Assembly (NCBI RefSeq): GCF_003284975.1
Contig: NZ_QMEU01000022.1
Coordinates: forward strand, 1 to 64,000
Length of the DNA stretch: 64,000 nt
Direction of reading: 5' to 3'
DNA from: Mycobacterium colombiense
GTDB taxonomy: Bacteria > Actinomycetota > Actinomycetes > Mycobacteriales > Mycobacteriaceae
Shown here one piece after another: positions 9,965 through 18,789 of the stretch. Positions within the stretch are counted from its first letter, which is position 1, and each line of letters opens with the position of its first letter. The position numbers and the translations under genes were made by a program. The notes below the pieces were generated by a model. The model was given only the letters and a program-made list of their open reading frames with translations. It was not told the origin of the DNA and searched no databases.

Positions 9965-10633
9965 GTGTTGATCACCGGATTCCCCGCCGGCATGCTGCAG
10001 TGCAACTGCTACGTGGTGGCCGAACGGCCTGGTACGGACGCCGTGATCGTGGATCCGGGACAGCGGGTGATGGGCGCGCTGCGCAACATCCTGGACAAGA
10101 ACCGGCTGACGCCGGCCGCGGTGCTGCTTACCCACGGACACATCGACCACATGTGGTCGGCGCAGAAGGTGTCCGACACCTACGGTTGCCCGACCTACAT
10201 CCATCCCGAGGACAGGTTCATGCTCACCGACCCGATCTACGGCCTGGGCCCGCGCCTGGCGCAGATGGTCGCGGGCGCGTTCTGGCGGGAGCCCAAGCAG
10301 GTCGTCGAGCTGGACCGCGACGGCGACAAGCTGGACCTGGGCAGCGTGACCGTCAACGTCGACCACACGCCCGGGCACACCCGGGGATCGGTGATCTTCC
10401 GGGTCGACGGCGGGACGAAGGACGGGAAAGACTTGGTGTTCACCGGTGACACGCTCTTCGAGCGCGCAGTGGGGCGCACCGACCTGTTCGGCGGCAGCGG
10501 CCGCGACCTGCTGACCTCGATCGTCGACAAGCTTCTGGTGCTCGACGACGACACCGTGGTGCTGCCCGGGCACGGCAACTCCACCACCATCGGCGCCGAG
10601 CGCCGCCTCAACCCGTTCCTCGAAGGCCTGTAG
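9965..10633 (+). CDS. Metallo-beta-lactamase fold hydrolase, glyoxalase II-like
   Basis: 222 residues, corresponding in place to Rv2581c. The zinc-binding signature T-H-G-H-I-D-H is near residues 57-63, with further ligands in D-H-T-P-G-H-T and F-T-G-D-T-L-F, and a final H in L-P-G-H-G. These are the marks of the hydroxyacylglutathione-hydrolase branch. Mycobacteria lack glutathione, so the natural substrate is more likely a mycothiol or other thioester; this is inference. GTG at 9965 was chosen because the protein then begins V-L-I-T-G-F-P-A-G, the usual N-terminus. hisS follows after 3 bp. Confidence 0.9.
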   Translation: MLITGFPAGMLQCNCYVVAERPGTDAVIVDPGQRVMGALRNILDKNRLTPAAVLLTHGHIDHMWSAQKVSDTYGCPTYIHPEDRFMLTDPIYGLGPRLAQMVAGAFWREPKQVVELDRDGDKLDLGSVTVNVDHTPGHTRGSVIFRVDGGTKDGKDLVFTGDTLFERAVGRTDLFGGSGRDLLTSIVDKLLVLDDDTVVLPGHGNSTTIGAERRLNPFLEGL

Positions 10634-10636
10634 CCC

Positions 10637-11899
10637 GTGCCGGAGTTCGCTGCGCCCAAGGGCGTGCCCGACTATGTCCCGCCGGACTCGGCGCAATTCG
10701 TCGCGGTGCGCGACGGCCTGCTGGGCGCCGCCCGCCGGGCCGGCTACGGCGATATCGAGCTGCCCATCTTCGAGGACACGGCGCTGTTCGCCCGCGGCGT
10801 CGGTGAGTCCACCGACGTGGTGTCCAAAGAGATGTACACGTTCGCCGACCGCGGCGACCGCTCGGTGACGCTGCGGCCCGAGGGCACCGCCGGGGTGGTG
10901 CGTGCGGTCATCGAGCACGGGCTCGACCGCGGCGCACTGCCGGTCAAACTCTGTTACGCGGGGCCGTTTTTCCGCTACGAGCGTCCGCAGGCCGGCCGCT
11001 ATCGCCAGCTGCAGCAGGTCGGAGTCGAGGCGATCGGCGTCGACGACCCGGCCCTGGACGCCGAGGTGATCGCCATCGCCGACGCGGGTTTCCGCTCGCT
11101 GGGGCTCGACGGCTTCCGCCTGGAGATCACCTCGCTGGGTGATGACAGCTGCCGGCCGCAGTACCGGGAACTGTTGCAGGAGTTCCTTTTTGGGCTCGAC
11201 CTGGACGAGGAGACCCGGCGACGGGCGCAGCTCAATCCCCTGCGGGTGCTCGACGACAAGCGACCGGAGGTGCGCGCCATGACGGCCGAAGCGCCGGTGC
11301 TGCTCGATCACCTGTCCGACGCGGCCAAGCAGCACTTCGACACCGTGTTGGCGCATCTGGACGCGATGGGCGTGCCGTACGTCATCAACCCGCGCATGGT
11401 CCGCGGGCTGGACTACTACACCAAAACGACCTTCGAGTTCGTGCACGACGGGCTGGGCGCGCAGTCCGGCATCGGTGGCGGTGGCCGCTACGACGGCCTG
11501 ATGCGCCAGCTTGGCGGGCAAGACCTGTCCGGCATCGGGTTTGGGCTCGGCGTGGACCGCACGCTGCTGGCGCTGCGCGCCGAGGGCAAGAGTGCGGGGG
11601 TCCCCGCGCGCTGCGAGGTGTTCGGCGTGCCGCTGAGCGAGCAGGCCAAGTTGCGCCTGGCGGTGCTGGCCGCGCAGTTGCGCGGCGGCGGCGTGCGCGT
11701 CGACATGGCCTACGGCGACCGCGGACTCAAGGGCGCGATGCGCGCGGCCGACCGCTCCGGCGCCCGGGTCGCGCTGGTCCTCGGCGACCGCGATCTCGAG
11801 GCGGGCACGGTCGGGGTGAAGGATCTCGAGACCGGGGAGCAGGTCGCCGTCGCGTTGGATTCCGTTGTCGACGAGGTGCTTGGGCGGCTCGGCCGCTGA
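10637..11899 (+). CDS. hisS: Histidyl-tRNA synthetase
   Basis: 420 residues, class II aminoacyl-tRNA synthetase charging tRNA-His in the cytoplasm. The protein begins with the typical [11 protein letters not shown] segment. Motif 2 (R-P-E-G-T-A-G) lies at about 77-83, the histidine-binding R-G-L-D-Y-Y-T loop at about 255-261, and the C-terminal anticodon-binding domain occupies the last 90 residues. GTG start 3 bp after the upstream hydrolase, an arrangement conserved in mycobacteria. Confidence 0.97.
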   Translation: MPEFAAPKGVPDYVPPDSAQFVAVRDGLLGAARRAGYGDIELPIFEDTALFARGVGESTDVVSKEMYTFADRGDRSVTLRPEGTAGVVRAVIEHGLDRGALPVKLCYAGPFFRYERPQAGRYRQLQQVGVEAIGVDDPALDAEVIAIADAGFRSLGLDGFRLEITSLGDDSCRPQYRELLQEFLFGLDLDEETRRRAQLNPLRVLDDKRPEVRAMTAEAPVLLDHLSDAAKQHFDTVLAHLDAMGVPYVINPRMVRGLDYYTKTTFEFVHDGLGAQSGIGGGGRYDGLMRQLGGQDLSGIGFGLGVDRTLLALRAEGKSAGVPARCEVFGVPLSEQAKLRLAVLAAQLRGGGVRVDMAYGDRGLKGAMRAADRSGARVALVLGDRDLEAGTVGVKDLETGEQVAVALDSVVDEVLGRLGR

Positions 11900-11922
11900 C
11901 GTGTCGCTCGCGTCTGATACTG

Positions 11923-11938
11923 TCGAACACATGTTCGA
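11923..11938. promoter_or_regulatory. LexA (SOS) box at the start of the 13E12-family gene
   Basis: TCGAAC-ACAT-GTTCGA, a perfect match to the mycobacterial LexA consensus TCGAAC-N4-GTTCGA. It overlaps the ATG at 11931 and lies just downstream of a possible -10 (GATACT, 11916-11921), so LexA would block a near-leaderless promoter. Confidence 0.88.
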
Positions 11939-13427
11939 AGAAGTGCGGGCGCGGTTCGACGAGCTCATCGAGCGCCACTACCCGTCGGCGACACCGGTGT
12001 CGGCGGGCTTGCTGGAGCGGATCGGTGCGGCCGCCCGGGCGGAGAATCGGGCGGCGGCCGCGCAGCTGGTGGCCATTGGTGAGCTGTTCGGGTATCGGCT
12101 GTCACGGTGTTCGGAGACCGAGGAGTGGGCCGTCGACACCGAGGCGGCGGTGAGTGCGGAGGTGGCCGCCGAGTTGCGAATCGGCCAGGGCCTGGCCGAA
12201 AGTCGCGTGCGCTACGCCCGCGCGATGCGCGAGCGGCTGCCGAAGGTGGGGGCGGTCTTCGCCGCCGGCGATATCGGCTACCGAATGTTTCAAACGATCG
12301 TGTTTCGCACCGATTTGATCACCGACCCCGACGTGCTCGGTGCGGTGGATGCCGAGTTGGCCGCCGGGGTCACCAGGTGGCCGTCGCTGAGCCAGGGTCG
12401 GCTGGCCGCACAGGTGGACAAGGTGGTGGCTCGCGCTGACGCGGACGCGGTACGCCGCCGCAAGGAGCGCGCGGCCGGGCGGGAAGTCTGGGTTGCCGAC
12501 ATGGGGGAGGGGTTGGCGCATCTGGAGGGCACCCTGCTCGCTCCGGACGCGCATGCGCTGGATCGGCGATTGACTGCGTTAGCGGCCACGGTGTGTGAGC
12601 ATGATCCGCGCACCCGCGAGCAGCGCCGCGCTGATGCGCTGGGTGCGCTGGCGGCCGGTGCGGACCGGCTGGGGTGTCGGTGCGGGCGGCCCGATTGCGC
12701 GGCCGGCAAACGGCCCGCGTCGAGCCCGGTGGTGATCCACGTGATCGCCGAGCAGGCCACGCTGAATGGCCGCGGTTCGACGCCCGCCGCTCAGATAGGC
12801 GCGCAGGGCCTGATCCCGCCGGAGTTGCTCGGCGAGTTGGCCGCCTCGGCCAGGCTGGCGCCGCTGGTCCATCCGGGTGGTGCGCCGCCGGAGCCCGGTT
12901 ATGTGCCGTCTAAGGCGCTGGCCGATTTTGTGCGCTGCCGGGATTTGACGTGTCGTTGGCCCGGCTGTGATCAGCCCGCCGTGAACTGTGACGTGGACCA
13001 TACGATCCCCTACGCCGACGGCGGGCCGACGCACGCGTCGAACCTCAAATGTTATTGCCGCGCCCATCATTTGGTGAAAACCTTTTGGGGCTGGCAGGAA
13101 AAGCAGCTGTCCGACGGCACGCTGATCCTGACCTCGCCGGCCGGGCGGACCTATGTCACCACGCCGGGCAGCGCACTGCTGTTCCCGAGTTTGTGCCGGG
13201 ACGTCGGCGCGATCCCCGCCGCCGAGGCCGACGTGGCGCCCGATTACTGCGGTGATCGCACGGCGATGATGCCCAAACGCCGCCGCACCCGCGCTCAGAA
13301 CCGCGCCGCGCGCGTGGCCACCGAACGCCGGCACAACCGCATGGCACGTGCGATCGAAACGCCTTCTCGCACTTGGGCTTCCGCATCGGCCCACCCCGTC
13401 GGCGACGGGGAACCGCCGCCCTTCTAA
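11931..13427 (+). CDS. 13E12 repeat family protein: DUF222 plus HNH endonuclease domain
   Basis: 498 residues from the ATG at 11931. The frame is open further upstream, into the end of hisS, but that would place the LexA box inside the gene. The N-terminal 300 residues are the DUF222/13E12 domain. The C-terminus carries an HNH nuclease motif with C-R-x-P-G-C-D, then C-D-V-D-H-T-I-P-Y and N-L-x-C-Y-C-R-x-H-H, all metal/catalytic residues retained. The last 60 residues are basic. These proteins are multi-copy in mycobacterial genomes and some are DNA-damage inducible; function is unproven (possibly a selfish or defence element). It occupies the slot where I recall M. tuberculosis having the haloalkane dehalogenase gene. 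Confidence 0.9.
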   Translation: MFEEVRARFDELIERHYPSATPVSAGLLERIGAAARAENRAAAAQLVAIGELFGYRLSRCSETEEWAVDTEAAVSAEVAAELRIGQGLAESRVRYARAMRERLPKVGAVFAAGDIGYRMFQTIVFRTDLITDPDVLGAVDAELAAGVTRWPSLSQGRLAAQVDKVVARADADAVRRRKERAAGREVWVADMGEGLAHLEGTLLAPDAHALDRRLTALAATVCEHDPRTREQRRADALGALAAGADRLGCRCGRPDCAAGKRPASSPVVIHVIAEQATLNGRGSTPAAQIGAQGLIPPELLGELAASARLAPLVHPGGAPPEPGYVPSKALADFVRCRDLTCRWPGCDQPAVNCDVDHTIPYADGGPTHASNLKCYCRAHHLVKTFWGWQEKQLSDGTLILTSPAGRTYVTTPGSALLFPSLCRDVGAIPAAEADVAPDYCGDRTAMMPKRRRTRAQNRAARVATERRHNRMARAIETPSRTWASASAHPVGDGEPPPF

Positions 13428-13430
13428 GCG

Positions 13431-13655
13431 TTATTTTTTGCTGGGAATAATGATGACGACGATCAATGTCAGGATCGAGAAGAACAGCCCGAGAATTCCC
13501 CAGCCCAGCGGATTGCGGCCCTTCATCATGGCGATGACTCCGCAGATTATTGCGGCGATAATGCTGCCGATAGCGACGAAAATTCCCTTGATGCCGCGGA
13601 GGATAAAGCCGGCCGCGACCGGGTCCGAACTCGCCAAAATCACCTGGTGCAACAT
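13431..13655 (-). CDS. Small two-helix membrane protein, low GC
   Basis: 74 residues, unrecognised. The ATG at 13655 is preceded by AAAGGA about 7 bases upstream, which decides it over the longer open frame. Residues about 20-42 and 52-72 are hydrophobic helices separated by a short loop with K-G-R-N-P-L-G-W-G, a hairpin like that of many small actinobacterial inner-membrane proteins. Base composition is visibly lower in GC than in the neighbours, with codons such as ATT, AAT and GAA frequent, hinting at transfer or relaxed selection. It is convergent with the 13E12 gene (3 bp apart). Confidence 0.65.
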   Translation of the reverse strand: MLHQVILASSDPVAAGFILRGIKGIFVAIGSIIAAIICGVIAMMKGRNPLGWGILGLFFSILTLIVVIIIPSKK

Positions 13656-13708
13656 GACAGGTCCTTTCGTGAGGGGCCCTGGAATAATACCCGCGCAAAT
13701 GTCGCGCA

Positions 13709-13751
13709 AAACCGAAACTCGATTCGCCAGGCCCGTGCGCGGTTTCGGTTT
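13709..13751. repeat. 10-bp perfect inverted repeat
   Basis: AAACCGAAAC (13709-13718) and GTTTCGGTTT (13742-13751) separated by 23 bases. It lies about 54 bp upstream of the small membrane protein start. It could be an operator for a dimeric repressor or an RNA hairpin; no protein can be assigned. Confidence 0.5.
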
Positions 13752-13960
13752 AACCGCCCGGATAACCGCGGCGCACGGTGCGGTCGAGAATTCCCAAAGT
13801 CGCGCGCAATGCACCCTCGGACAAGACGGGGAAAATGCCGGCCATGTGAACGACGAACTTATCGCCCACGCCGCGCACCGGATCACCGTCGGCGCCTTGA
13901 AGCGTTGGGGTGATACGGTCACCGCTCACTGTGCGGCCGTCGCCCTTGCTTGACTCAGCC

Positions 13961-13976
13961 TCGAACTAATGTTCGA
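13961..13976. promoter_or_regulatory. LexA (SOS) box upstream of the radical SAM gene
   Basis: TCGAAC-TAAT-GTTCGA, a perfect consensus mycobacterial LexA site ending 9 bases before the ATG at 13986. The spacer supplies a possible -10 hexamer (TAATGT, 13967-13972), so repressor and RNA polymerase would compete for the same bases. Confidence 0.9.
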
Positions 13977-13985
13977 ATAGCCGGT

Positions 13986-15014
13986 ATGCGGTGGGCAAAT
14001 CAAGCCGTCGCGGTCAACGGGACACCGGTCGAGGATGGGGCGCTGCCGGGGCTGCAGCGCATCGGCTTCCTGCGCAGCGTGCGCTCGCCGCAGTTCGACG
14101 GCATCACCTTCCACGAGGTGGTGTGCAAGTCCGCGCTCAACAAGGTGCCGAACGCGTCGGCGCTGCCGTTTCGCTACACCGTCAACGGCTACCGCGGCTG
14201 CTCGCACGCCTGCCGGTACTGTTTCGCCCGGCCCACCCACGAATACCTGGAGCTGGACTGCGGCAACGACTTCGACACCCAGGTCGTCGTCAAGACCAAC
14301 GTGGTCGAGGTGCTGCGTCGCGAGCTGCGCCGGCCGTCGTGGCAGCGTGAGACCGTCGCCCTGGGCACCAACACCGACCCGTACCAGCGGGCCGAGGGGC
14401 GCTACGCGCTGATGCCCGGCATCATCGGCGCCCTGGCCGAATCCGGCACACCGCTGTCGATCCTGACCAAGGGCACGCTGCTGCGGCGCGACCTGCCGCT
14501 GATCACCCAGGCCGCGGCGCAGGTCCCGGTCTCGGTGGCGGTGTCGCTGGCCGTCGGCGATCCAGAGCTCCATAAGGACGTCGAGCCGGGCACCCCCACG
14601 CCCCAGGCCCGGCTGGGTCTGATCAGCGCTATTCGGGGCGCCGGGTTGGACTGTCATGTGATGGTCGCGCCGGTGCTGCCGCACCTCACCGATTCCGCCG
14701 AGCACCTCGATGGGCTGCTCGGCCAGATCGCGGCGGCCGGTGCCACCAGCGTCACCGTGTTCGGTTTGCACCTGCGCAGCTCGACCCGGGGATGGTTCAT
14801 GGCGTGGTTGGCCCGTTCGCATCCCGAGCTGGTCGGCCGTTATCGCGAGCTGTACCGCCGCGGCGCCTACCTGCCCCAGGACTATCGCGAAACGCTGTGG
14901 CGGCGGGCCGCGCCGTTGATCGCCAAGCATGGGCTGGCGGGCGACCATCGCCCGTTCGCCCGGGCCGCCTCGGCGGCGCCGGCACCGAAAGCGAGTCAGC
15001 CGACGTTGTTTTGA
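13986..15014 (+). CDS. Radical SAM protein (Rv2578c family, SplB-like)
   Basis: 342 residues. The [4Fe-4S] radical-SAM cysteines are in C-S-H-A-C-R-Y-C near residue 70-77, followed by further core motifs such as G-T-N-T-D-P-Y-Q. The sequence is close to M. tuberculosis Rv2578c and belongs to the COG1533 group, which includes spore photoproduct lyase relatives. With a LexA box over its promoter a DNA-repair role is attractive but unproven. ATG 13986 is chosen because an upstream in-frame TTG (13950) would put the SOS box inside the gene. The 3' end overlaps the convergent ClC gene by 19 bp. Confidence 0.9.
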   Translation: MRWANQAVAVNGTPVEDGALPGLQRIGFLRSVRSPQFDGITFHEVVCKSALNKVPNASALPFRYTVNGYRGCSHACRYCFARPTHEYLELDCGNDFDTQVVVKTNVVEVLRRELRRPSWQRETVALGTNTDPYQRAEGRYALMPGIIGALAESGTPLSILTKGTLLRRDLPLITQAAAQVPVSVAVSLAVGDPELHKDVEPGTPTPQARLGLISAIRGAGLDCHVMVAPVLPHLTDSAEHLDGLLGQIAAAGATSVTVFGLHLRSSTRGWFMAWLARSHPELVGRYRELYRRGAYLPQDYRETLWRRAAPLIAKHGLAGDHRPFARAASAAPAPKASQPTLF

Positions 15015-16642
15015 GCTTCGGGATCGGCGTTTCGTAGCGTCCGTCTGCGGGGGAACGCGACGAAATGCCTTGTGCGCCTGGTGTCTTCGGTGATGTCGTG
15101 CAGACGGGCGGTGAGCAGATCCCGCAGCAGCAGGTGACCTTGTTCCGCGCCGTCCGGTGACAGGACACGCAGCGCGTGGCCGCCCGATTCGGCGAGGACG
15201 TTGGCGGCATGCCGCAGGGTGTCGCGGGTGCTGACGCTGCCGCCGGTCGGCACCGGGGACGGCTCGGGATGCATGACGTCGGCCACGAAGAACGCTTCCA
15301 GCGGATCGGTGGTGTAGTCGCGGGTCAGGTGCAGGCCGCGCCGGGCGATCTTCTCGGTCAGCACCGATCGGTCGAGCATCAGCACGGACGCCGCGTAGGC
15401 CGTGGTCGAGGCCACGATCAGGGGAAGCAGCGCGGGCCAGGCGTGGGTGAGTTCGAGGGTGAACACGATGCCGGTCAGCGGCGAGCGCATGACGCCGCCC
15501 ACCACGGCGGCCAGTCCGAGAATCGCCCAGAACCCCGGGAACACGTTCGGCAGGCCCTGGCCCACCAGGGCTCCCAGCGCGCCGCCGATCATGAACACCG
15601 GTGCGAGCACACCGCCCGAGGTGCCCGAACCCAACGACAGTGACCAGATGGCGGTCTTCACGACGAGGATGCCGACGATCAACGACAGGGTGGCGCGGCC
15701 GGTGAGCAGCGCGTCGATCACGTCGTAGCCGACGCCGAGCGCCCGCGGCTCGATCAGTCCGCCCGCGCCGATCACCAGCCCGCCGATCGCCGGCCACCAC
15801 ATCCAGTGGATCGGCAGGCGCGCGAAGGCGTCTTCGGCCAGGTACACCAACCGCGTCGCGGCGATGGCGACCACCGCGCCGCACGCCCCGATGAGGAGCG
15901 CCAGCAGGTCTATCTTCGGTTCGACCCGGCTCAGGCGCCCGACGTCGACCGGGAAGACCGGGTTGCCGCCGAGAATGAACTGGCGCACGACGGTCGCGAC
16001 GACGACCGCCGCCGTCACCGGAATCAGGCTGCGAGGCCGCCATTCGAACAGCAACAGCTCGACCGCGAGCAGGATGGACGCCAGCGGCGAATTGAACGTG
16101 GCCGCCATTCCGCCGGCGGCCCCCGACACCAGCAGGATCTTGCGCTCGTCGGCGGTCAGGTGCAGGTGTTGGGCCAGGATCGACCCGAGTGCCCCGCCGG
16201 TCATGATGATCGGCCCCTCGGCGCCGAACGGGCCGCCGGTGCCGATGCTGATCGCCGCCGAAACCGGTTTGAGGACAGCGACTTTCGGCTCGACACGGCT
16301 GCCCTGGGTGAGAATCGCCTCGATCGCTTCCGGCATGCCGTGACCGCGGATCTTCTCCGAGCCCAGCCGCGCCATGACGCCGACCACCAGACCGCCGGCG
16401 ACGGGGGCGCCCAGCAGCAACCACCACGGATGGGGGTGCGATCCCGGTGCCACCAGGTCGACCGCCCAGCGCTGGTAGAAGACGAGGTTGGTGACCAACC
16501 CGATCAACCGGAGCAGGCACCACGCCGCCCCCGCGGCGAGCGCTCCGATCGGCACGGCGAGCGCCGCCGTCAGCAGCATGCGCCGATCGACCACGAAGTC
16601 CGCCAAGCGTCCCCCCATGGACGGACCGGGCGATTCAGCCAT
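14996..16642 (-). CDS. ClC-family chloride channel/antiporter with C-terminal CBS region
   Basis: 548 residues with about ten hydrophobic helices and the ClC signatures G-x-F-G-A-E-G-P near residues 113-120 (the Glu corresponds to the gating glutamate of ClC proteins) and G-S-G-T-S-G-G-V-L-A-P near 317-327. Residues about 445-520 are soluble and resemble a CBS domain, with M-H-P-E-P at its start. It would move chloride, possibly coupled to protons, across the plasma membrane. No strong ribosome-binding site is seen before the ATG, so a later start (Met9) remains possible. It sits between the radical SAM gene and the phosphatase. Confidence 0.9.
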   Translation of the reverse strand: MAESPGPSMGGRLADFVVDRRMLLTAALAVPIGALAAGAAWCLLRLIGLVTNLVFYQRWAVDLVAPGSHPHPWWLLLGAPVAGGLVVGVMARLGSEKIRGHGMPEAIEAILTQGSRVEPKVAVLKPVSAAISIGTGGPFGAEGPIIMTGGALGSILAQHLHLTADERKILLVSGAAGGMAATFNSPLASILLAVELLLFEWRPRSLIPVTAAVVVATVVRQFILGGNPVFPVDVGRLSRVEPKIDLLALLIGACGAVVAIAATRLVYLAEDAFARLPIHWMWWPAIGGLVIGAGGLIEPRALGVGYDVIDALLTGRATLSLIVGILVVKTAIWSLSLGSGTSGGVLAPVFMIGGALGALVGQGLPNVFPGFWAILGLAAVVGGVMRSPLTGIVFTLELTHAWPALLPLIVASTTAYAASVLMLDRSVLTEKIARRGLHLTRDYTTDPLEAFFVADVMHPEPSPVPTGGSVSTRDTLRHAANVLAESGGHALRVLSPDGAEQGHLLLRDLLTARLHDITEDTRRTRHFVAFPRRRTLRNADPEAQNNVG

Positions 16643-16696
16643 TTTTGAAGTATTTCACAGGGATAAAATCCGCCGCGGTCACGTTGCTGGGACGGG

Positions 16697-18265
16697 CTAG
16701 CGGGCCCGGTCGCCGCGCGGCTTGGTGAGCGTGAACTGGTCGATGACGGCGACTTCGCCGAACGGGCCCCGCAGCGCGTAGTGCGTCGCCTTGATCGAGG
16801 TGTTGCCGCCGGGTTGGCCCGGATCGACCTCGAAAGCCGCGAAACCGTAAGGGTTGTCGCGATCGCGGAACGCCGACCACGGCGCGTCCTCGAGGACGTA
16901 GACGGGCGCCTTGCGGCGCAGCGCGGGATCGAAGGCGCCCACACCGGTGACCACACGGCACCGCGGCTCCGGGAAGAACATCGCGTTGCTCGGGGCCGAC
17001 GTGCCGCCGCCACCGATGACCAGGTGCACCGTTCCCCGGGTGGCGTCGATCAGATCGTTTCGGGTGTCGACGGGTATCGGCGTGCGGGTGTCGGTGCCCA
17101 GCGCGCCGCGCAGCGGATGCGAGCGTTCGTAGTGGTGTTCGTGGCCGCACACCACCAGGTCGACCCGGTACTGGTCGAACAGCGGCAGCCATTCCGCGCG
17201 GATGCCCAGGTCGGCACCGTTGGTCTTGTCGGCGGTGGAGACCGCGGTCTGGTGCATGCACACCACGATCCAGTCGACGTCCGGATCGCTCCGGGCCGCA
17301 GCGAGTTCGTCTGCAAGCCAACGCTTTTGCTCGCCACCGGAGTAGCCGTGCACGTAGAAGTTGCCGCCGTCCTGGAACGCGACGTCGTCGTTGCTCAGGC
17401 TGATCACCCGCACCGAGCCGGCGGTGAACGAGTACCACATGCCACGGGTTTCGGGGCTCGACCCGGACTCGGGCACCGCGAAGTAGGTCTGGTAGGCGCC
17501 GTAACCAATTGGACCGTTGCCCAATTCGTTCTCGTGGTTGCCTGCCGCCGGCATCCAGGGCCGGTAGCGCGCCGAGCGGGTGTTGTTCTCGAACCAGTTC
17601 GACCAGGTGCGCACCCGATCCCGGGCCAGGTTGGCGTAACACAGGTCGCCGTTGATCAGGTTGAACAGCGGGCCCATCCGTTCGATCGCCATGGTGGTGT
17701 CGGCGGCGGCCGGCGAGCCGATGTTGTCGGTGGCGTAGCTGCCGTCGGGCATTTTGGCCAGCGCCGGAGTGGACTGGTCACCGAAGCTGGTGAACAGCAA
17801 CGGCTTTCGGCCCTTCGGCGCCGTACGGACGGTGCCCTGCTCCGGTTCCGCGCCGTCGTGCAGCGCGGCGTACACGTAGTCGGTGTCCGGCGTGAGGTCG
17901 GTCAGCCGGGCATGGTTGACGCGAACTTCGGTGCCCGACTTCGCGTCCCGGTAGGTGCGGGTTTCGGCGGCCACCGTGCTGCCGAAGCCCGATGTCGGTC
18001 TTCCGAGCAGGACGCGCGGATTGCGGACTGCGTCGGTGGTGTGCCAGGACACCACCACTTCGGTGCCGGCGTTCTTGCCGAACTGCAGGTGCAGCCCACC
18101 GACAGGTGGTGCGCCACGTCGATCGGGCTGCAACCAGGCCGTCGGGCCCTGCGGACGGGACCACAGCAGCGTGGCGCCACCCCCCAGGCCCACGCCGAGG
18201 GCGGCCGAGACCGCGCCGGTGGTCAGCAACCGGCGCCGGGTCACCGCAGTGGGGTCTTCACGCAT
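16697..18265 (-). CDS. Secreted purple-acid-phosphatase-like metallophosphoesterase
   Basis: 522 residues, Rv2577-type. ATG 18265 gives an N-terminus with a twin-arginine motif (T-R-R-R-L-L) and a hydrophobic stretch, so the folded enzyme is probably exported by Tat. The five metallophosphoesterase blocks are present in order: F-G-D-Q, G-D-L-C-Y, G-N-H-E, the His block V-C-M-H-Q, and G-H-E-H-H-Y-E-R. An N-terminal fibronectin-like domain (about 55-155) precedes them, as in plant-type PAPs. The expected activity is hydrolysis of phosphate esters outside the membrane. An upstream in-frame start at 18301 was rejected because it would displace the Tat motif. Confidence 0.9.
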   Translation of the reverse strand: MREDPTAVTRRRLLTTGAVSAALGVGLGGGATLLWSRPQGPTAWLQPDRRGAPPVGGLHLQFGKNAGTEVVVSWHTTDAVRNPRVLLGRPTSGFGSTVAAETRTYRDAKSGTEVRVNHARLTDLTPDTDYVYAALHDGAEPEQGTVRTAPKGRKPLLFTSFGDQSTPALAKMPDGSYATDNIGSPAAADTTMAIERMGPLFNLINGDLCYANLARDRVRTWSNWFENNTRSARYRPWMPAAGNHENELGNGPIGYGAYQTYFAVPESGSSPETRGMWYSFTAGSVRVISLSNDDVAFQDGGNFYVHGYSGGEQKRWLADELAAARSDPDVDWIVVCMHQTAVSTADKTNGADLGIRAEWLPLFDQYRVDLVVCGHEHHYERSHPLRGALGTDTRTPIPVDTRNDLIDATRGTVHLVIGGGGTSAPSNAMFFPEPRCRVVTGVGAFDPALRRKAPVYVLEDAPWSAFRDRDNPYGFAAFEVDPGQPGGNTSIKATHYALRGPFGEVAVIDQFTLTKPRGDRAR

Positions 18266-18354
18266 GCTTGCTTCATACCGGAGCCGGGCGACCAGGGGCA
18301 CAGCTGCGGCGTAACCATCGAACCGTCGCTAACGAATCCGGTAGCGTTTTCGAT

Positions 18355-18789
18355 ATGACGAACGTGCACAGGACAGCGAGCGCGATCTCAGCGACAATTC
18401 TGGCCGCGGCCGCGGGGGCGGTACTCACGCCGGCGACCAGCTATGCGGACCCGGCCGGCCACCAGGTGACCTACACCGTGACGAGCCCCAACAACGTGAC
18501 CGCCAACGTCTCCTACGTAAACGCCGATCCGCCCAGCCAGGCGGCCTTCAACGCGGACCCGTCGAAGTTCTCGACCAGCGTGCAGGCCCCGCTCAGCGCC
18601 GGCGCGCCGGTCACCTACACCGCCACCCTGGCAAACCCGAACCAGTTCGCGAGCATCACCGCCAACGGCATGCTGCACTGGCCGGACTCGGGCAACGGCC
18701 CGGCCCAGTTCCACTGCGAAATCGCCGTGGACGGTCAGGTGGTGGTCCAGCAGGACGCGACCACCACCGTCACCTGCCGGCTCAGCTAG
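18355..18789 (+). CDS. Small secreted or membrane-tethered protein (Rv2576c-like)
   Basis: 144 residues of unknown function. A signal peptide is clear (hydrophobic A-I-S-A-T-I-L-A-A-A-A-G, probable cleavage after S-Y-A near residue 31). The mature part is a beta-rich domain with two Cys near the C-terminus (F-H-C-E and V-T-C-R), likely a disulfide in an extracellular Ig-like fold. ATG 18355 is chosen because it puts the signal peptide at the N-terminus. It is convergent with, and overlaps by 8 bp, the XRE-cupin gene. Confidence 0.75.
   Translation: MTNVHRTASAISATILAAAAGAVLTPATSYADPAGHQVTYTVTSPNNVTANVSYVNADPPSQAAFNADPSKFSTSVQAPLSAGAPVTYTATLANPNQFASITANGMLHWPDSGNGPAQFHCEIAVDGQVVVQQDATTTVTCRLS

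Larger units (their letters stand above)
13656..13985. other. 330-bp intergenic region, AT-richer than surroundings
   Basis: Lies between the small membrane protein gene (minus) and the radical SAM gene (plus). It should contain both divergent promoters. It holds a long inverted repeat (13709-13751) and a LexA box (13961-13976). I see no credible coding sequence in it: the open frames there are short and have no good ribosome-binding site. Confidence 0.6.

Noticed and set aside
13926..16523. 865-codon minus-strand frame across the radical SAM and ClC genes
   Set aside because: Part is antisense to the radical SAM gene, and the rest is a shifted-frame shadow of the ClC gene on the same strand; no coherent fold.
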